This document shows positions 14,960 to 17,421 of a DNA stretch of 17,421 nt, piece after piece. The notes under the pieces were generated by a model. The model made no database searches, had not been told where the DNA came from, and saw only the letters and a list, made by a program, of their open reading frames with translations. Within the stretch, counting starts at the first letter, position 1; each line of letters starts with the position of its first letter. Both the position numbers and the translations under genes were made by a program. This DNA is from JAIRVZ01 sp031553755 (GTDB lineage: Bacteria; Bacteroidota; Bacteroidia; Bacteroidales; Azobacteroidaceae), in the NCBI GenBank assembly GCA_031553755.1, contig JAVBKZ010000067.1, positions 1-17,421 on the forward strand. Direction: 5' to 3'.

Positions 14960-14988
14960 GATAAAACTTGAAATTAATACTTCCTTTG
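14958..14988 (+). promoter_or_regulatory. Candidate promoter of the TonB-dependent receptor gene
   Basis: TTG at 14958-14960 and TTCCTTTG at 14981-14988 are separated by 20 bp, the spacing expected for the Bacteroidota -33/-7 pair. The -7 element has one mismatch to TAnnTTTG. Transcription would begin near 14995, about 20 bp before the ATG at 15017. The -33 side overlaps the palindrome at 14940-14959. Confidence 0.4.
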
Positions 14989-15016
14989 CACCCTATTTGT
15001 AAAAGGCTTATTTATA

Positions 15017-17296
15017 ATGAAAAAAACTTTATTTTTCTTCAGTTTATTACTGATTTCTTCATTTATCTTATCATTTGCAGGAAATAAATCCGCAATTGTT
15101 TCCGATACATTAAAATCACATTCTTTAAAAGAAGTTGTAATCATTTCATCTTCTAAAGAAACAAACGATTTAAACAGTTTGCCGGGTTCGGTATCTGTAT
15201 TGTCTCCATCACAAATCGATGGGATGAAAATTAATTCCATTAAAGATATCAGTACCATTGTCCCGAATTTTTTTATTCCTGATTATGGCTCTAAACTGTC
15301 AACTCCAGTATATGTGAGAGGATTAGGAAACCGTTCGACAGGACAATCTATCGGACTTTATGTCGATAATATGCCTTATTTGGATAAAACGACTTTCGAT
15401 TTCGATTTTACCGATATTCAACGAATTGAAGTTCTCCGTGGCCCACAAGGAACGCTTTACGGACGCAACGCGATGGGTGGAATCGTGAATATTTTTACTC
15501 ATTCTCCTTTGAATTATAACCAAACCAAAGTGACGTTGACAACCGGAAATTATGGATTGATGCAAGCTAAAGCGACGATTTCCCATCGTCTTGATGACAA
15601 AACAGGGATTTCTGTCGGAGGATATTACGATAGCAACGATGGATTTGTAACCAACCAATACACAGGCGAAAAAGCCGATGCTTCGAATGCGGCCGGAGGA
15701 CGTTTCCGGTTAGATTGGCGAGCTTCAAAAAACTTAAAATTCCAATATGTTTTGAATTATGATTATTCCGACCAAGGCGCTTTCCCTTATGGAGAATATA
15801 AAGACGGTAAAATTTCAGACCCGAATTACAATAGCGAAGGAAGTTATCGCCGCGAAGTTGTTGGTAACGGATTGAATATCACATTCGAAAACAAACATAT
15901 CGTTTTAAATTCATCGACAAATTATCAATATTTTAAAGATAATATGAAGATGGATACGGATTATTCTCCTTTAAGTTTTTTCTCTTTGAATCAGAAACAA
16001 CAACAAAACGCTTTTACCGAAGAAATCAATATCAAATCGAATCATCGTAAAAATTATCAATGGTCGTTTGGATTAATGGGGTTTTATGACGATTTGAAAG
16101 TAAGCGCTCCTACAACATTCGGACAAGATGGCGTAAAATATTTACTTTCTCCGATGATTAATATGGGAAGTAAAGTAAATCCTAATGCTCCCGTATTTGA
16201 AATTACAGACGAAACTGTTTTGGTTCCCGGAGATTTCGGCACACCATCTTCAGGTGTTTCTTTATTTCATCAATCGACTTATAATAATTTGTTTATAAAA
16301 GGTTTATCCGCGACAGTAGGAATCCGGGTTGATTATGAAAAAGTAAAATTAGATTATAATTCTTCCATGCCGATAGATGTCGTTATGAAATTTCCATCTA
16401 ACCCAAGAATACCCGCGACACCGATGGTTCTTGATTCGGTATTGCAAGGAAACGTATCTACGGATTACGTGAATGTATTGCCTAAATTGGCTTTAAAATA
16501 CGAATTCGGAAATAATAAATACATTTATGCTTCGGCTGCTAATGGTTATAAATCGGGTGGATATAATGTAAATATGTTCGCGGATTTGACTGAAAATGCT
16601 TTCAGGTCTAAATACGATAAAACGTATAAAAATACTTTGTCCGTACAAGATGCTGCTTATTATAAGCCTGAATATAGTTGGAATTATGAATTAGGATTCA
16701 AAGGTGAATTAGTTAAAGATTTTCTTTATACCGAAATAGCCGGATTTTATATCGATAGTAAAGATATTCAGTTGACACAATTTGTTCAATCCGGACAAGG
16801 CCGTATCTTAACAAATGCTGAAAAAGGGGAAAGTTATGGGGCAGAAATAGCTCTAACCGCTAATCTGTGCGATGGATTCAGTTTGTCGGCAAGTTATGGA
16901 TATACGCATGCCACATTCAAGCAATACCAACCCAACGATTCAACCGATTATTCAGGGAAATCCATTCCTTATGCGCCACAAAATACATTCTCTGTTAGTG
17001 CCGTTTATAACAAAAATTTCCACAATAAAGTGATTGACAACTTCAATTTACAAGCATCATACAATGGCGCGGGAAAAATTTATTGGACAGAAAAAAATGA
17101 TTCATTTCAAGATATTTACGGCCTGTTAAACATGAAAGCAAGCGTCAGCAAAGGATTTTTTGGTTTGGCTTTCTGGATGAAAAACATATTGAACGAAGAA
17201 TATGCCACGTTTTATTTCGAATCGATGAATAATAGAAATCTGACACAAAAAGGAAAACCAATGCAATTAGGACTTGACATTAATGTTAAATTTTAA
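15017..17296 (+). CDS. TonB-dependent outer-membrane receptor
   Basis: This is a 759-residue outer-membrane active transporter that imports a ligand with energy from TonB-ExbBD. A signal peptide spans about 1-21 (MKKTLFFFSLLLISSFILSF). A likely TonB box, LKEVVIIS, lies at 37-44. The plug domain (about 53-165) has the diagnostic PVYVRGLGNRSTG, SIGLYVDNMPY and IQRIEVLRGPQGTLYGRNAMGGIVNI. The rest is a beta-barrel with late motifs YIYASAANGYKSGGYN and FWMKNILNEEYATFYF. It ends in the terminal phenylalanine of LGLDINVKF that outer-membrane assembly needs. It lacks the N-terminal carboxypeptidase-like domain and the SusD partner of glycan-uptake (SusCD) systems, so a siderophore, cobalamin-like or other small ligand is more likely; the ligand cannot be named. 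The gene appears full length and ends 8 bp before the right IS copy. Confidence 0.9.
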   Translation: MKKTLFFFSLLLISSFILSFAGNKSAIVSDTLKSHSLKEVVIISSSKETNDLNSLPGSVSVLSPSQIDGMKINSIKDISTIVPNFFIPDYGSKLSTPVYVRGLGNRSTGQSIGLYVDNMPYLDKTTFDFDFTDIQRIEVLRGPQGTLYGRNAMGGIVNIFTHSPLNYNQTKVTLTTGNYGLMQAKATISHRLDDKTGISVGGYYDSNDGFVTNQYTGEKADASNAAGGRFRLDWRASKNLKFQYVLNYDYSDQGAFPYGEYKDGKISDPNYNSEGSYRREVVGNGLNITFENKHIVLNSSTNYQYFKDNMKMDTDYSPLSFFSLNQKQQQNAFTEEINIKSNHRKNYQWSFGLMGFYDDLKVSAPTTFGQDGVKYLLSPMINMGSKVNPNAPVFEITDETVLVPGDFGTPSSGVSLFHQSTYNNLFIKGLSATVGIRVDYEKVKLDYNSSMPIDVVMKFPSNPRIPATPMVLDSVLQGNVSTDYVNVLPKLALKYEFGNNKYIYASAANGYKSGGYNVNMFADLTENAFRSKYDKTYKNTLSVQDAAYYKPEYSWNYELGFKGELVKDFLYTEIAGFYIDSKDIQLTQFVQSGQGRILTNAEKGESYGAEIALTANLCDGFSLSASYGYTHATFKQYQPNDSTDYSGKSIPYAPQNTFSVSAVYNKNFHNKVIDNFNLQASYNGAGKIYWTEKNDSFQDIYGLLNMKASVSKGFFGLAFWMKNILNEEYATFYFESMNNRNLTQKGKPMQLGLDINVKF

Positions 17297-17304
17297 TTTT
17301 AATT

Positions 17305-17421
17305 TTACTGCTTTTGCATTAACTTTTAACAATAATCAAACAAATTGTATTGTAGTTCTTTGACATTTTGATTGACTTGAAAATTGGTAAGCAGTTCCCT
17401 GATTGGCGTTTTATCAAAAGC
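17305..17421 (-). mobile_element. 3' end of the same insertion sequence, right copy, inverted
   Basis: This is the perfect 117-bp reverse complement of 25-141. It holds the IS outer end and the transposase 3' end, and the rest is beyond the window edge. It begins only 8 bp after the TonB receptor stop. Because the two ends are identical and opposite, either two IS copies bracket this chromosomal segment or the sequence was broken by an assembler at repeat copies. Confidence 0.8.
17326..17421 (-). CDS. Transposase C-terminal fragment, right copy
   Basis: On the minus strand an open frame enters from the window edge and stops at TAA (17328-17326), giving 31 residues. They are identical to the last 31 of the left fragment, starting AFDKTPIRELL and ending NLFDYC. 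It is convergent to the TonB receptor gene. Only the tail is visible, so intactness cannot be judged. The IS4-family assignment is as for the left copy. Confidence 0.68.
   Translation of the reverse strand, partial: AFDKTPIRELLTNFQVNQNVKELQYNLFDYC

Noticed and set aside
1..17421. Composite transposon or genomic island bounded by the two IS ends.
   Set aside because: Most of the cargo is conserved housekeeping genes, and target duplications are not visible; an assembly break or IS-bounded chromosomal segment explains the data more simply.

Overview
The window comes from a low-GC member of the Bacteroidota, probably order Bacteroidales. The pointers are a BspA-type leucine-rich-repeat protein ending in a type IX secretion (T9SS) sorting domain, several TAnnTTTG promoter elements of the Bacteroidetes sigma factor, a lack of clear Shine-Dalgarno sites, and gene families typical of that phylum (a TonB-dependent receptor, a Usp-tailed antiporter, an LpxH homologue).

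Layout. Both edges carry the 3' end of the same insertion sequence, an IS4-family type by my reading of the transposase C-terminus. The copies lie in opposite orientation as a perfect 117-bp inverted repeat (25-141 and 17305-17421), each transposase reading into the window. Next to the left copy is cydDC (187-3445), the ABC exporter needed to assemble cytochrome bd oxidase. It converges on a U32-family tRNA hydroxylation gene, trhP/yegQ-like (3521-4762, minus). That gene diverges from dusB, a tRNA-dihydrouridine synthase (4858-5823). A pirin gene and a copper-exporting P1B ATPase (copA) follow (5917-9033). A 201-bp gap with a REP-like inverted repeat precedes a tight pair, sufT-like and lpxH (9235-10314). 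On the minus strand are a CPA2 cation:proton antiporter with two Usp-like tail domains (10328-12613) and the secreted LRR protein (12689-14785). The last gene is a TonB-dependent receptor (15017-17296) that ends 8 bp before the right IS copy.

Most of this is ordinary chromosomal housekeeping: respiration assembly, tRNA modification, metal export, Fe-S maturation, lipid A synthesis and ion homeostasis. The accessory part is the divergent LRR / TonB-receptor pair, whose 231-bp intergenic region holds a perfect 20-bp palindrome over the likely receptor promoter. I found no CRISPR array, tRNA, rRNA, phage, defence system or clear novel system. The points most worth a second look are the inverted IS boundaries, the IS junction just upstream of the cydD promoter element, and that palindrome.
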